Assembly (NCBI GenBank): GCA_947259575.1
Contig: CAMYMU010000060.1
Coordinates: 1 to 37,067, forward strand
Origin: an uncultured Ectothiorhodospiraceae bacterium
GTDB lineage: Bacteria; Pseudomonadota; Gammaproteobacteria; UBA6429; Thiohalophilaceae
Direction of reading: 5' to 3'
Length of the DNA: 37,067 bases
Each line of letters opens with the position of its first letter. The first letter of the stretch is position 1. The notes under the pieces were generated by a model, which saw only the letters and a list, made by a program, of their open reading frames with translations, was not told the origin of the DNA and did no database searches. Positions 7,726-16,622 of this stretch are shown piece by piece. Position numbers and translations under genes: made by a program.

Positions 7726-9747
7726 ATGGAAAACAATACAACTACAGCCAAAGCCACCGTCTCACGCCGAAGTGTGTTGCTGGACTTCCTGGGTTCGATG
7801 AACCTGGCGATAACGATCCTGGTTATCATTGCTATCGCCTCTGCGATTGGTACGGTCTTAAAACAAAACGAGCCCTATAATAACTACATCATCAAATTCG
7901 GTCCGTTCTGGCACGAGTTCTTTTTATCGCTCAACCTGTATGATATTTACAGCTCTGGCTGGTTCCTGGTTTTATTGGTCTTTTTGGTTATCTCAACGCT
8001 GACTTGTATTTACCGTAATACGCCGCACATGTTGCGTGAAATGCGTAACTTCAGACTCAATAGCAAGATTAAATCGCTTAAGACTATAGAGGGTTCCAAA
8101 AGCTGGGCCATTAGTGACGTAGATGCTACTGAGAAAACGGTTGCACGTTTATTCGAAGTGCAGGGTTATCAGGTTCGTCGTAAACAACATGATGATCGCA
8201 CGATTATTGCTGGCATGCGCGGACGCTATAATCGACTGGGTTATATCTTTGCACACGTGGGTATCATCGTCCTGTTAGTTGGCGGTGTAATGGATAGTAC
8301 GGTCGATATAGGCCTGCGTGAAAGCTTAGGCTTGAGCAAAATTGATAATACAACAGAATTCGTTAAAGACATGCCAGAGATAAGTCAGTTGCAACCGAAT
8401 GACCTGATCTCTTTTCGTGGCAATATCTCTATTGCCGAAGGACAGACAGCCAACTTTACCCTGTTGCGTATTCGTGAAGGCACGCTGGTGCAGTACCTGC
8501 CTTTTGCTATTGAGTTAAAGGACTTCAGGGTCGAGCACTATAGTTCCGGCCAACCCAAGTCATTTGAAAGTGACCTGGTAATTATCGACAAAGATAAAGA
8601 TGCCAAATTCGAACACACAATCTCTGTGAATTATCCTCTGCAGTATCGTGGCTATACCATCTATCAAGCATCGTTTGGTGATGGTGGGTCAAAACTAAAG
8701 TTTAAAGTCTGGCCGTTTTATGACTTCAAACTAAGAACCCTTGACGTCAGCGGAGTTGTTCGCGGTGAGCGTGTACTCGATACCATCAATGGCGAACAAA
8801 CCATGGAGTTTATCGACTTTAAAAAATATAACGTACGCCCGGCAGAAGAAGGAGATCCTGAGGGTAAAAAGTTTGTTAATGATGGTTCCAGTGTTGTCTT
8901 TAAGGTGCGTAACAGCAGTGGTGTGGCACGCGAATACACTAACTATATGTCGCCAGTGATATTCAAGGGGCGCTATGTATTTATTACCGGTATGCGAAAC
9001 AGCCCCTCTGAGGCCTATCGTTATTTACACATCCCTGCCGATGAGAAGTTCACGGTCGAACGTTTCATGAAGTTTCATGCCTTGATCAACAACTCCGAGC
9101 GCGCTCATCAAATCGCAGTACAAACGGTGGATCAAGTATTGAAAGATGCGCCTGATAGTGACAAGTATAGGCAGAACATCATCACCACCATGATGGAGCT
9201 GTTAGACAAATTTAATTATGGTGGTTATGCGGCCATCGACAATCATATTAGTAATCAGCAGGTAGATGCTGCACAGAAAGCCAAGATGCGCGAGGCCTAT
9301 TTAAAAGTCCTGAATACCATCATGCAGGCATTGTATATGGATGTACTGCAGGCAGAAGGTGTCGATATTTCGAAGCCAATAACCGAAGATCAGCAGGGTT
9401 TTTACCTGGCGGCACTGGACACGCTGCGCCAGATCCCCTTATATGGCACACCATTTTATGCCCAATTGACCGATTTCACCCATGTGGAGTCATCAGGCTT
9501 GTCGGTTGCGAAACTACCTGGCACAAATGTGTTCTATTTAGGCAGCGTTATGAGCATTATCGGTATATTCTTACTGCTCTATTTAAGTCAGCAGCGACTC
9601 TGGGCTGTGTTCTATAAGAACGACGAAGGTCAGGATACCTTGCTGGTTGCCGGTAGTGGCAACCGCAACGTGGAAGACTTCAAACGTCATTTCCAGCAGC
9701 TGGTGGATAAGCTCAGCCGATTAGTCGGTGAGAACAAGAATACTTGA
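7726..9747 (+). CDS. resB: Cytochrome c biogenesis protein ResB (Ccs1)
   Basis: 673 residues. Three N-terminal helices (about 24-43 LAITILVIIAIASAIGTVL; about 80-98 WFLVLLVFLVISTLTCIY; about 171-190 LGYIFAHVGIIVLLVGGVM), a large periplasmic domain (about 195-600) and a C-terminal helix (VFYLGSVMSIIGIFLLLYLS, about 600-620) give the ResB topology. The family landmarks GSMNLAITIL near the N-terminus, IYRNTPHMLREM and YRGYTIYQASFGDGGS are present. ResB with CcsA forms the System II haem handling and haem-ligation complex that attaches haem to CxxCH apocytochromes in the periplasm. The gene follows the c5/c4 cytochrome genes, and ccsA follows after 11 bases. The periplasmic domain is long, as in betaproteobacterial ResB. 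Confidence 0.93.
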   Translation: MENNTTTAKATVSRRSVLLDFLGSMNLAITILVIIAIASAIGTVLKQNEPYNNYIIKFGPFWHEFFLSLNLYDIYSSGWFLVLLVFLVISTLTCIYRNTPHMLREMRNFRLNSKIKSLKTIEGSKSWAISDVDATEKTVARLFEVQGYQVRRKQHDDRTIIAGMRGRYNRLGYIFAHVGIIVLLVGGVMDSTVDIGLRESLGLSKIDNTTEFVKDMPEISQLQPNDLISFRGNISIAEGQTANFTLLRIREGTLVQYLPFAIELKDFRVEHYSSGQPKSFESDLVIIDKDKDAKFEHTISVNYPLQYRGYTIYQASFGDGGSKLKFKVWPFYDFKLRTLDVSGVVRGERVLDTINGEQTMEFIDFKKYNVRPAEEGDPEGKKFVNDGSSVVFKVRNSSGVAREYTNYMSPVIFKGRYVFITGMRNSPSEAYRYLHIPADEKFTVERFMKFHALINNSERAHQIAVQTVDQVLKDAPDSDKYRQNIITTMMELLDKFNYGGYAAIDNHISNQQVDAAQKAKMREAYLKVLNTIMQALYMDVLQAEGVDISKPITEDQQGFYLAALDTLRQIPLYGTPFYAQLTDFTHVESSGLSVAKLPGTNVFYLGSVMSIIGIFLLLYLSQQRLWAVFYKNDEGQDTLLVAGSGNRNVEDFKRHFQQLVDKLSRLVGENKNT

Positions 9748-9758
9748 GGTAAATAATC

Positions 9759-11165
9759 ATGTCAGTCACTAAAGATGCGATACACGATGAACTACAGCGT
9801 GAATCATTTATAAAGAGCCTTTCCATTGTCGATTGGCTGTTTGCTGCGATCCTTATTGTTGGTGCAGGCTATGCTTACCAACTTTATAACTATTTAATGG
9901 ATGGTTATGAAGTCGCAATTTTATTTGGTACGGCGATATCACTGATTGCATTAGGTTGGTGGTGGAAGGCAACTCGTATTTTGATGGTTGCCATTGCTGC
10001 GCTGAGTTTACTTTCAATTCTGTTATATGGCCCTGCAATACAAGCACTACTCACGCAAGGTATGGACAGTCGTGATGCGATAGCAGCTCTGGCCAACTTA
10101 GACGATAAAGTTAATAGCAAATTTTTATTTAAGTACTTCCTGTCCAGTACTTCAGCAATTATGTGGATGAGCGCCTTATTTATCATGGCGACCATTGTTT
10201 ACTTCTTTAACCTGGCAACGCGAAATGTGTATGCAGGTAAAGTGGCGACGGCAATGACCTGGAGCGCCACGACCATGGGCTTTGTCGGTCTGATGGTGCG
10301 CTGGCGTGAGTCTTATTTAATTAGCCCAGAAGTTGGCCATATTCCCGTTAGTAACTTGTATGAAGTGTTTATCCTGTTTGCAGTTATTACTGCACTGATC
10401 TATTTGCACTATGAAGGTCGCTATAAAACCAAAGCCATGGGCGGTTTTGTGTTAATGGTGATCAGTGCTGCGATTGGTTTCCTGTTGTGGTATCACTTCA
10501 ATAAAGGTGCGCATGAGATTGCACCGCTAGTTCCGGCGCTTAAGAGTTACTGGATGAAGATTCATGTGCCGGCCAACTTTATTGGTTATGGCGCGTTTGC
10601 ATTGGCGGCGATGCTGGGTATGTTTTACCTGTTTATAGAGCATGCAAAAAATGCAAAACTTTCAAATCAGATCATTGCCGTGATCCTGATCTTTGGTATT
10701 ACTATTCTGAGCTTTTTTGGAAAAGTTGGTGCGGGCTCCGTTGAAGTCGTTATGTCGAACATCGGCTTAACGATATTAATCTGTGCCGGCTTCTGGGTAC
10801 TGGGTTTTGGTATCGTGCGTGGGATGCGTGCGATTGGTCCAGATAACCTGCCGAAACTGGACATGCTTGATGATGTGATGCACAAGTCGATTGCACTCGG
10901 CTTTGGCTTTTTCACCATTGCGACCATACTTGGTGCTGCCTGGGCAGCCGAGGCCTGGGGCGGATATTGGTCATGGGATCCCAAAGAGACCTGGGCACTG
11001 ATTGTCTGGTTGAACTATGCGGCCTGGCTGCATATGCGCTTGATGAAGGGACTGCGTGGTACGCCGCTGGCCTGGTGGTCGGTCGTAGGTTTGCTTATCA
11101 CGACCTTTGCCTTTATCGGTGTGAACATCTTCCTGTCTGGCCTGCACGCCTACGGCGAACTCTAA
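9759..11165 (+). CDS. ccsA: Cytochrome c biogenesis protein CcsA (ResC)
   Basis: 468-residue polytopic membrane protein of the haem handling protein family. The diagnostic tryptophan-rich WWD motif is seen near residues 395-420 (WGGYWSWDPKETWALIVWLNY). Conserved histidines appear in IPVSNLYE-adjacent and KIHVPANFIGY segments and in the C-terminal WLHMR and GLHAYGE stretches. CcsA exports and presents haem at the WWD loop for attachment to apocytochromes together with ResB. The ATG is preceded by GAGGTAAAT that overlaps the resB stop. An extra N-terminal region of about 150 residues with several helices precedes the conserved core, as in other ResC/CcsB-type proteins. Confidence 0.93.
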   Translation: MSVTKDAIHDELQRESFIKSLSIVDWLFAAILIVGAGYAYQLYNYLMDGYEVAILFGTAISLIALGWWWKATRILMVAIAALSLLSILLYGPAIQALLTQGMDSRDAIAALANLDDKVNSKFLFKYFLSSTSAIMWMSALFIMATIVYFFNLATRNVYAGKVATAMTWSATTMGFVGLMVRWRESYLISPEVGHIPVSNLYEVFILFAVITALIYLHYEGRYKTKAMGGFVLMVISAAIGFLLWYHFNKGAHEIAPLVPALKSYWMKIHVPANFIGYGAFALAAMLGMFYLFIEHAKNAKLSNQIIAVILIFGITILSFFGKVGAGSVEVVMSNIGLTILICAGFWVLGFGIVRGMRAIGPDNLPKLDMLDDVMHKSIALGFGFFTIATILGAAWAAEAWGGYWSWDPKETWALIVWLNYAAWLHMRLMKGLRGTPLAWWSVVGLLITTFAFIGVNIFLSGLHAYGEL

Positions 11166-11193
11166 GCTCCCCTTAATTTCCCCTATTTAACTG

Positions 11194-11224
11194 CCGAAAA
11201 GCGCATATTAATGCGCTATTTCGG
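11194..11224 (+). terminator. Strong hairpin after ccsA, possible terminator
   Basis: CCGAAAA-GCGCAT (11194-11206) pairs with ATGCGC-TATTTCGG (11211-11224), with a 4-base loop and one bulge. No T-run follows directly, so factor-independent termination is not certain. A second weak GTGGG/CCCAC hairpin followed by TTTTATT lies at about 11227-11260. Confidence 0.4.
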
Positions 11225-11490
11225 TGGTGGGATGTCTTGTTCAATAATCACCCACTTTTATTGATTTGGCCAGCATGGAGCATTTCTGTGGTCTGAGGCT
11301 ATGCTCTAAAGCGAGGCTTTCGTTTATCTCCTGTTTAGTTTGGGCCTGATAATATTAAGGTGTCAGTGCTATCGATTTTTTGATGAATTTACCGTTACTG
11401 ACGTATGTGCGGTGTGCTTGGGGAACAATCGAGGTAGACTTCTATCTAAGCATTAACAGTTTGAATAACAAGAATTTTGGGAGCAAAGTT

Positions 11491-12177
11491 ATGTTGAGTT
11501 GGTTTGATAAGCGGGTAGTCAAAAATGCCCTGGTCGCCATAAAGGCACTATTTGTTGGAGGGCTTACCGCGAGCTTGCTGGTCACTTCCCCGGTGCAGGC
11601 TGAGATTGATGAAGGGATTGAATACCAGCTTGTCACCCCCCCGGTGAAAACAGTCAGTAAAAACAAGATCGAAGTTGTCGAATTATTTTGGTATGGATGT
11701 CCTCACTGTTACACTTTTGAGCCAAAGATCACCGCGTGGAAAAAGAAGCAGGGCAAGCATGTCCAGTTTATCCGTATTCCAGCGATTTTCCCCAATCGGC
11801 CAGCATGGGAATTACACGCCCGCACCTATTACGCCGCAGAGCTGCTGGGCGTACTGGACAAGGTCCATGGACCTCTGTTTAAGGCGATACAAAAAGACAA
11901 GACCAGAATGGTCAGCCGGGACAAACTGGCTAATTTCTTCGAAAATTACGGTGTAAAAAGGGCTATTTTCCTCGAGACTCTGGATTCATTCGGGGTACAA
12001 ATGAAGGTCAATCGCGCTAAATATCTAACCGGTAAAACAGGCTATAAAATTGATGGCGTACCGACTCTCATTATCGATGGCCGTTATCGCACTCATGCCA
12101 GCTTAACCAATGGCCAGGCCGGAATGCTTAAGGTGACTGATTTCCTTATCCAAAAAGCAAAAAAAGCGGGTAAATAA
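11491..12177 (+). CDS. dsbA: Thiol:disulfide interchange protein DsbA
   Basis: The ATG at 11491 is preferred over the longer frame from 11380, because a GGGAG ribosome binding site sits just upstream and a typical signal peptide follows (MLSWFDKRVVKN, then a hydrophobic core ending SPVQA, residues 1-35). The protein is 228 residues. The thioredoxin-fold active site is C70-P-H-C73 in FWYGCPHCYTF, the classical DsbA CPHC, and the cis-proline loop is GVPTLII near residue 190. DsbA oxidises cysteine pairs of exported proteins. The gene follows cytochrome c biogenesis genes here and cytochrome c4 in Pseudomonas, consistent with redox handling in the periplasm. Confidence 0.93.
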   Translation: MLSWFDKRVVKNALVAIKALFVGGLTASLLVTSPVQAEIDEGIEYQLVTPPVKTVSKNKIEVVELFWYGCPHCYTFEPKITAWKKKQGKHVQFIRIPAIFPNRPAWELHARTYYAAELLGVLDKVHGPLFKAIQKDKTRMVSRDKLANFFENYGVKRAIFLETLDSFGVQMKVNRAKYLTGKTGYKIDGVPTLIIDGRYRTHASLTNGQAGMLKVTDFLIQKAKKAGK

Positions 12178-12260
12178 TCACTAACTCGACCTATTAATAA
12201 AGGTATACCTCTAAGAAGCCGATATGGTCTGTAATAACAAAAAGTTAAGGAGAACAAATT

Positions 12261-13892
12261 GTGAAGGCATCTGAGCTTTTCATACGCTGTCTTGAAAATG
12301 AGGGCGTCGAGTATATTTTTGGGATTCCAGGGGAAGAAAATCTGGATGTGATGGACGCACTCCTGGATTCATCAATTAAGTTTATTACCGCGCGCCATGA
12401 ACAGGGTGCGGCCTTCATGGCTGATGTCTATGGTCGACTCACCGGTAAAGCCGGTGTCTGTTTGGCAACCCTCGGACCGGGTGCAACTAACCTGATAACA
12501 GGCGTGGCGGATGCAAACATGGATCATGCTCCTATGGTGGCTATTGCAGGTCAGGCCAGTACACATCGTTTGCACAAGGAGTCGCATCAGGTCCTGGATC
12601 TAGAGCTGATGTTCCAGCCGATTAGTAAATATTCATCACGGCTGTTAACGCCGAATATTATTTCAGAGGTTGTGCGTAAGGCGTTTAAACTTGCGCAGAC
12701 GGAAAAATATGGCGCTAGTTTCATCGAGTTTCCAGAGAATATCGCTGAAATGGAGGTAGAGGGTGCTCCACTTCCAGTTAAACATCCTCATCCGCCTGAG
12801 CCGCCTGCAGACCGAGTTGATGTGGCGGCAGAGTTAATTTCGAACGCAAAAAATCCGATCATCCTTGCAGGGAATGGTGTGATTCGCTCAAAGGCCTGGA
12901 AGCAGCTGGCAGAATTTGCCGAAGAATTACGCATCCCCGTCGCCAACACGTTTATGGCAAAGGGAGTGATTCCGTTCAAGCATCCGATGGCACTGGGTAG
13001 TGCAGGATTACAGGCCAATGATTATGTCAGCTGTGGGTTTAATCGCGCAGATGTGATCATATGTATAGGTTATGACTTGGTGGAATATCACCCGTATCTT
13101 TGGCATCCAACCAAAGATCGAAAGATTATTCACATTGATAGTTCACCAGCAGAAGTTGATGCTTATTACAACATTGATGTGGGTGTAGTAGGTGATATAA
13201 AACATTCGCTGATGCGCATTAGTAAACTGGCAAGTCCGCATACTGGAACAGCAATGCGTAGTTTAAGGCAGGCGTTGATTGAAGATATGAATCAACACAA
13301 GGATGATCCATCGCTACCAGTTAAACCGCAGAAGATTATTTGGGATTTGCGCACAGCGATGGAGATGGAAGGTATTGCGATCTCGGATGTGGGAGCGCAT
13401 AAAATGTGGATGTCACGCATGTTCCGGTGTGAGTATCCAAATACATGCATCATCTCAAATGGGTTTGCAAGTATGGGTATTGCTCTACCCGGCGCCATTG
13501 GCGCTAAGCTAGCGTATCCGGATCGCCAGGTTGTTGCCGTAACTGGTGATGCTGGCTTTTTAATGAATGTACAAGAGATCGAAACGGCAATGCGTTATAA
13601 AACACCAATTGTAATTTTGATCTGGAACGATAATGCTTATGGCCTAATTGAGTGGAAACAAATGGCACAGTTTGGTAGAAAATCACACATTGATTTTAAT
13701 AATCCAGATTTTGTGCAGCTGGCAGAATCATTTGGTGCTAAGGGATATCGAATCGAAAAGGGTCAGGATTTACTGCCGACTTTACAAGAGGCATTTAAGA
13801 ATGATGTAGTTAGTGTGATTGACTGTCCGGTTGATTACAGTGAGAATTTGAAATTAACCAGTAAGTTGGGTGAGATGGTTTGCCCCATCTAA
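12261..13892 (+). CDS. alsS: Acetolactate synthase, catabolic (AlsS-like) large subunit
   Basis: 543 residues, GTG start with AAGGAGAA just upstream. It has the thiamine diphosphate enzyme layout: PYR domain with the catalytic glutamate E47 in ARHEQGAAFMADVYGR, a conserved GIPGEEN opening and TLGPGATNLITGVADANMDH; a central domain; and the PP domain with the TPP motif GDAGFLMN...NDNAYG (about 430-458). The GEEN opening and IEWKQ near the end fit the AlsS-type branch rather than the anabolic IlvB/IlvI enzymes, and no small regulatory subunit gene is adjacent. The reaction is two pyruvate to 2-acetolactate plus CO2. No acetolactate decarboxylase gene is nearby, so the pathway role is unclear; other TPP decarboxylase activities cannot be excluded. 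Confidence 0.82.
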   Translation: MKASELFIRCLENEGVEYIFGIPGEENLDVMDALLDSSIKFITARHEQGAAFMADVYGRLTGKAGVCLATLGPGATNLITGVADANMDHAPMVAIAGQASTHRLHKESHQVLDLELMFQPISKYSSRLLTPNIISEVVRKAFKLAQTEKYGASFIEFPENIAEMEVEGAPLPVKHPHPPEPPADRVDVAAELISNAKNPIILAGNGVIRSKAWKQLAEFAEELRIPVANTFMAKGVIPFKHPMALGSAGLQANDYVSCGFNRADVIICIGYDLVEYHPYLWHPTKDRKIIHIDSSPAEVDAYYNIDVGVVGDIKHSLMRISKLASPHTGTAMRSLRQALIEDMNQHKDDPSLPVKPQKIIWDLRTAMEMEGIAISDVGAHKMWMSRMFRCEYPNTCIISNGFASMGIALPGAIGAKLAYPDRQVVAVTGDAGFLMNVQEIETAMRYKTPIVILIWNDNAYGLIEWKQMAQFGRKSHIDFNNPDFVQLAESFGAKGYRIEKGQDLLPTLQEAFKNDVVSVIDCPVDYSENLKLTSKLGEMVCPI

Positions 13893-13939
13893 CTAGAAAG
13901 TACTAAATTTAATAATTTTTAGAGTGGTGGATATAAAAA

Positions 13940-14713
13940 ATGAGCGGGCAGAAGCTTCGCATTTTGAGTTATAACGTTCAGGTTGGTATTAGCACTCGAC
14001 GGCCGCACCATTACGTTACACATAGCTGGAAACATTTGTTACCGCATAACCAGCGTATTTCAAACCTGGATAAAGTGGCAAAACTAATTCAAGGTTTTGA
14101 CATTATCGGTTTGCAGGAAGTTGATGCCGGTTCGATTCGAAGTAATTATATTAACCTGGTTGAGTATCTTGCCTACCAGGCTGGTTTCCCTTATTGGTAC
14201 CATCAGGTCAATCGTAACCTGGGTCGTTTCGCTCAACATAGCAATGGTTTGTTAAGTCATTACCTGCCAACGGAAGTAAAAGATGTAAATCTACCTGCGC
14301 TAATTCCAGGAAGAAATGCAATCCTGGCAAGGTATGGTTCTCATGACAATTCGCTGGCCGTCATTGTCATGCATTTATCGCTTAGTCCAAGAGCGAGGGT
14401 TAAACAACTTTCATACATTAGTGAAGTTGTGAATGAGCATAAGCACGCAATCGTAATGGGCGATATGAACTGTAAATATGGCAGTAAAGAAATGCGGCAA
14501 CTATTTAGTCGTACCGATCTGCGTGAGCCACTCGAAGAGACTTTTACTTTCCCCAGCTGGCGTCCTCAGCACCATATTGATCATATCTTAGTAACATCAA
14601 AATTAAAGATTGCGAAAGTCAAAGCTTTGTTGCACCCGTATTCAGATCATCTTCCGATTATGATGGAACTGAATATTCCAGATGAAATTGTTTTAGCCCG
14701 CCGCGCTGCTTAA
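13940..14713 (+). CDS. Endonuclease/exonuclease/phosphatase family protein
   Basis: 257 residues. The DNase I-like metal-dependent phosphoesterase motifs are present in order: N12 in ILSYNVQVG, E60 in GLQEVDAG, a MHLSLSPRARVKQL stretch, D175 and N177 in MGDMNCKYG, HHIDHIL, and a closing SDHLPIMMEL with the catalytic Asp-His. No signal peptide is visible, so it is probably cytoplasmic. The natural substrate (nucleic acid or phospholipid head group) is unknown. It is the counterpart of the Pseudomonas gene between dsbA and the diguanylate cyclase gene dgcH, and the 19-base gap to the next gene suggests co-transcription. Confidence 0.88.
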   Translation: MSGQKLRILSYNVQVGISTRRPHHYVTHSWKHLLPHNQRISNLDKVAKLIQGFDIIGLQEVDAGSIRSNYINLVEYLAYQAGFPYWYHQVNRNLGRFAQHSNGLLSHYLPTEVKDVNLPALIPGRNAILARYGSHDNSLAVIVMHLSLSPRARVKQLSYISEVVNEHKHAIVMGDMNCKYGSKEMRQLFSRTDLREPLEETFTFPSWRPQHHIDHILVTSKLKIAKVKALLHPYSDHLPIMMELNIPDEIVLARRAA

Positions 14714-14732
14714 TAAAAAGAAGCTCGAATTC

Positions 14733-16598
14733 ATGGCCGATAATACCCAAGAAACAGATATCCAAAGCCGTTGGAAAAATCGCTATTATGATGCCTTAAA
14801 AGAGCTAGAGAGTAAGGAAAAATCATGGCGTGAAGTCGAGCGTTTATTGCGACAACTGGTTTCTCGGTTAACGCTTGCAGCGGATACACGTCATTCAGTT
14901 TTGACCGACCAGTTAAAAGAATTACGTAATTCAGTACGTGATGGTCGGGATGTTTTGCAATTACGAGACTTGATTGAGGGAATAAGTGAAAATGTTGCAG
15001 AGCTGGATCGCTTAAGGAAAAAGAGTTCTAAAATTGATCATCCCGCAGTCATTGTCACAGATATTATTGAAAAGTTATCCGTACCGAGTGAATTATCGAG
15101 GTCTTTTAAACAGTTAAAGAAAAAAGCGACTAAACTCGATCAAAATAGTGCACCTGATATTTTGAACGATGAGTTTGTAGACTTTTTAAGAGATGTTATA
15201 GACCCTACGGAACCGGAAGCAAAAAAAACTGGAAAAACAGGTATTATTGATCGCTTACTATCTAGAGAGAAGAAAGAAGATAATGAAAGCAAAGATTATG
15301 AAAACGATAAAGATGTAAAACCTGTCCCACAAAAATTTGTTGCCCCAGCTGTCGGAGACTTACTTTTACAGCTCACCTTAAGAATGCCCGATGCTGTTAA
15401 ACGTAGAATAAATTTTCCCGCTTTAAAAAAGCACACAAATAAGGCTAGGGCGCGTAAAGATTTAATCGCGATTGTTGATGTCATTGCGCAGCAAATCGAA
15501 AATGCCTATATAAATAACGAGACACAACCAATTGTGCTTGATGATGAGTCGATCAAAGCGCTCTCAGATGCATTAAAATTATTTTTCTCACAAATTGAGC
15601 CGCCGACAGATTTACAGGAACGACTCTGTGAATTGGAGGAATACTTTTCAGATCACAGCGGTGATGTTGAAAGTATGATCCACTGCATTAATTCGCTTTC
15701 TGATGTGGTAGCAGATATCTGTAGTAGACTGTCGTTCCAGCACGAAGAGCTTGAAGGCTTTTTTATCCACCTCTCCACAAGACTAAAAGATATTGATATC
15801 GGCTTGAGCAAGGCGGGTGATTTGAATGCTGTGGGTGCGAGCAATAGTCAAGACATGGATAAAGCAGTTCAGGAGGAGATGGATGTTATTCACGAGTCAA
15901 TTCAGACAATTAATGATATCGAGCCTCTAAAAGAATCTGTCAAAAAGAATGTTGATGCGATTTCAGATCACCTGCAAAGTTTTCAGGAAGCTGAATCTTC
16001 GAGATTGAAAGAGTCAGAAGAACATATAAAAATGCTGACCGAAAAGATTGCAAAAATGGAAGTTGATAGTGAACATTTACGCAGTCACCTGGAAGAAACA
16101 AAACAACAGGCCTTTACCGATGTATTAACAAGCCTTCCAAATCGGCATGCTTATGAAGTTCGTTTAGCCGAAGAATTAGCACGTTGTCGTCGGTACAATA
16201 CAGATTTATGCATGGTGGTTTGGGATGTCGACAAGTTTAAGGTAATTAATGACAGTTATGGACATGCTGCTGGTGACCGAGTGCTTAAAGTGATTGCAGA
16301 TACACTAAGCAGCTGTATTCGAGAGACCGATTTTCTGGCGCGATTCGGTGGCGAGGAATTTGTACTGTTATTACCAGGTACAGATCTGGATGCGACAAAG
16401 TTGGTGGCTGAGAAGCTTCGCGAAACGGTATCGGAAACACCGTTTCACTTTCGTGATACTGATGTATCCGTGACAGTATCGGGTGGTATCGCCCAGTTGC
16501 ATAAGGATGAAACCACGAGCTCCTTGTTTGAGCGCGCAGACAAGGCACTATATAGCGCAAAGGAAAAGGGGCGAAACCGCACAGAGGTTAGCGACTAG
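14733..16598 (+). CDS. Diguanylate cyclase, DgcH-like, with long N-terminal coiled-coil region
   Basis: 621 residues with no membrane helices. Residues 1-430 are helical and charged (RWKNRYYDALKELESKEKSW, and later long Glu/Lys/Ile heptad-like stretches), followed by a GGDEF domain (about 455-618) that opens with DVLTSLPNRHAYE. The active site is G539-G-E-E-F543, a functional variant, and the product-inhibition I-site R530-E-T-D533 lies five residues before it. The enzyme should make cyclic di-GMP from two GTP and be feedback controlled. The gene context (endonuclease/exonuclease/phosphatase, dsbA, cytochrome c4, engB, polA) is that of P. aeruginosa PA5487/dgcH. The N-terminal domain probably controls dimerisation; its signal is unknown. 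Confidence 0.9.
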   Translation: MADNTQETDIQSRWKNRYYDALKELESKEKSWREVERLLRQLVSRLTLAADTRHSVLTDQLKELRNSVRDGRDVLQLRDLIEGISENVAELDRLRKKSSKIDHPAVIVTDIIEKLSVPSELSRSFKQLKKKATKLDQNSAPDILNDEFVDFLRDVIDPTEPEAKKTGKTGIIDRLLSREKKEDNESKDYENDKDVKPVPQKFVAPAVGDLLLQLTLRMPDAVKRRINFPALKKHTNKARARKDLIAIVDVIAQQIENAYINNETQPIVLDDESIKALSDALKLFFSQIEPPTDLQERLCELEEYFSDHSGDVESMIHCINSLSDVVADICSRLSFQHEELEGFFIHLSTRLKDIDIGLSKAGDLNAVGASNSQDMDKAVQEEMDVIHESIQTINDIEPLKESVKKNVDAISDHLQSFQEAESSRLKESEEHIKMLTEKIAKMEVDSEHLRSHLEETKQQAFTDVLTSLPNRHAYEVRLAEELARCRRYNTDLCMVVWDVDKFKVINDSYGHAAGDRVLKVIADTLSSCIRETDFLARFGGEEFVLLLPGTDLDATKLVAEKLRETVSETPFHFRDTDVSVTVSGGIAQLHKDETTSSLFERADKALYSAKEKGRNRTEVSD

Positions 16599-16622
16599 TC
16601 TTTATTATTCGTCACTCACTGT

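Noticed and set aside
11380-11490. N-terminal extension of the DsbA frame from the ATG at 11380
   Set aside because: It would put 37 non-hydrophobic residues before a good signal peptide; the ATG at 11491 has its own ribosome binding site.
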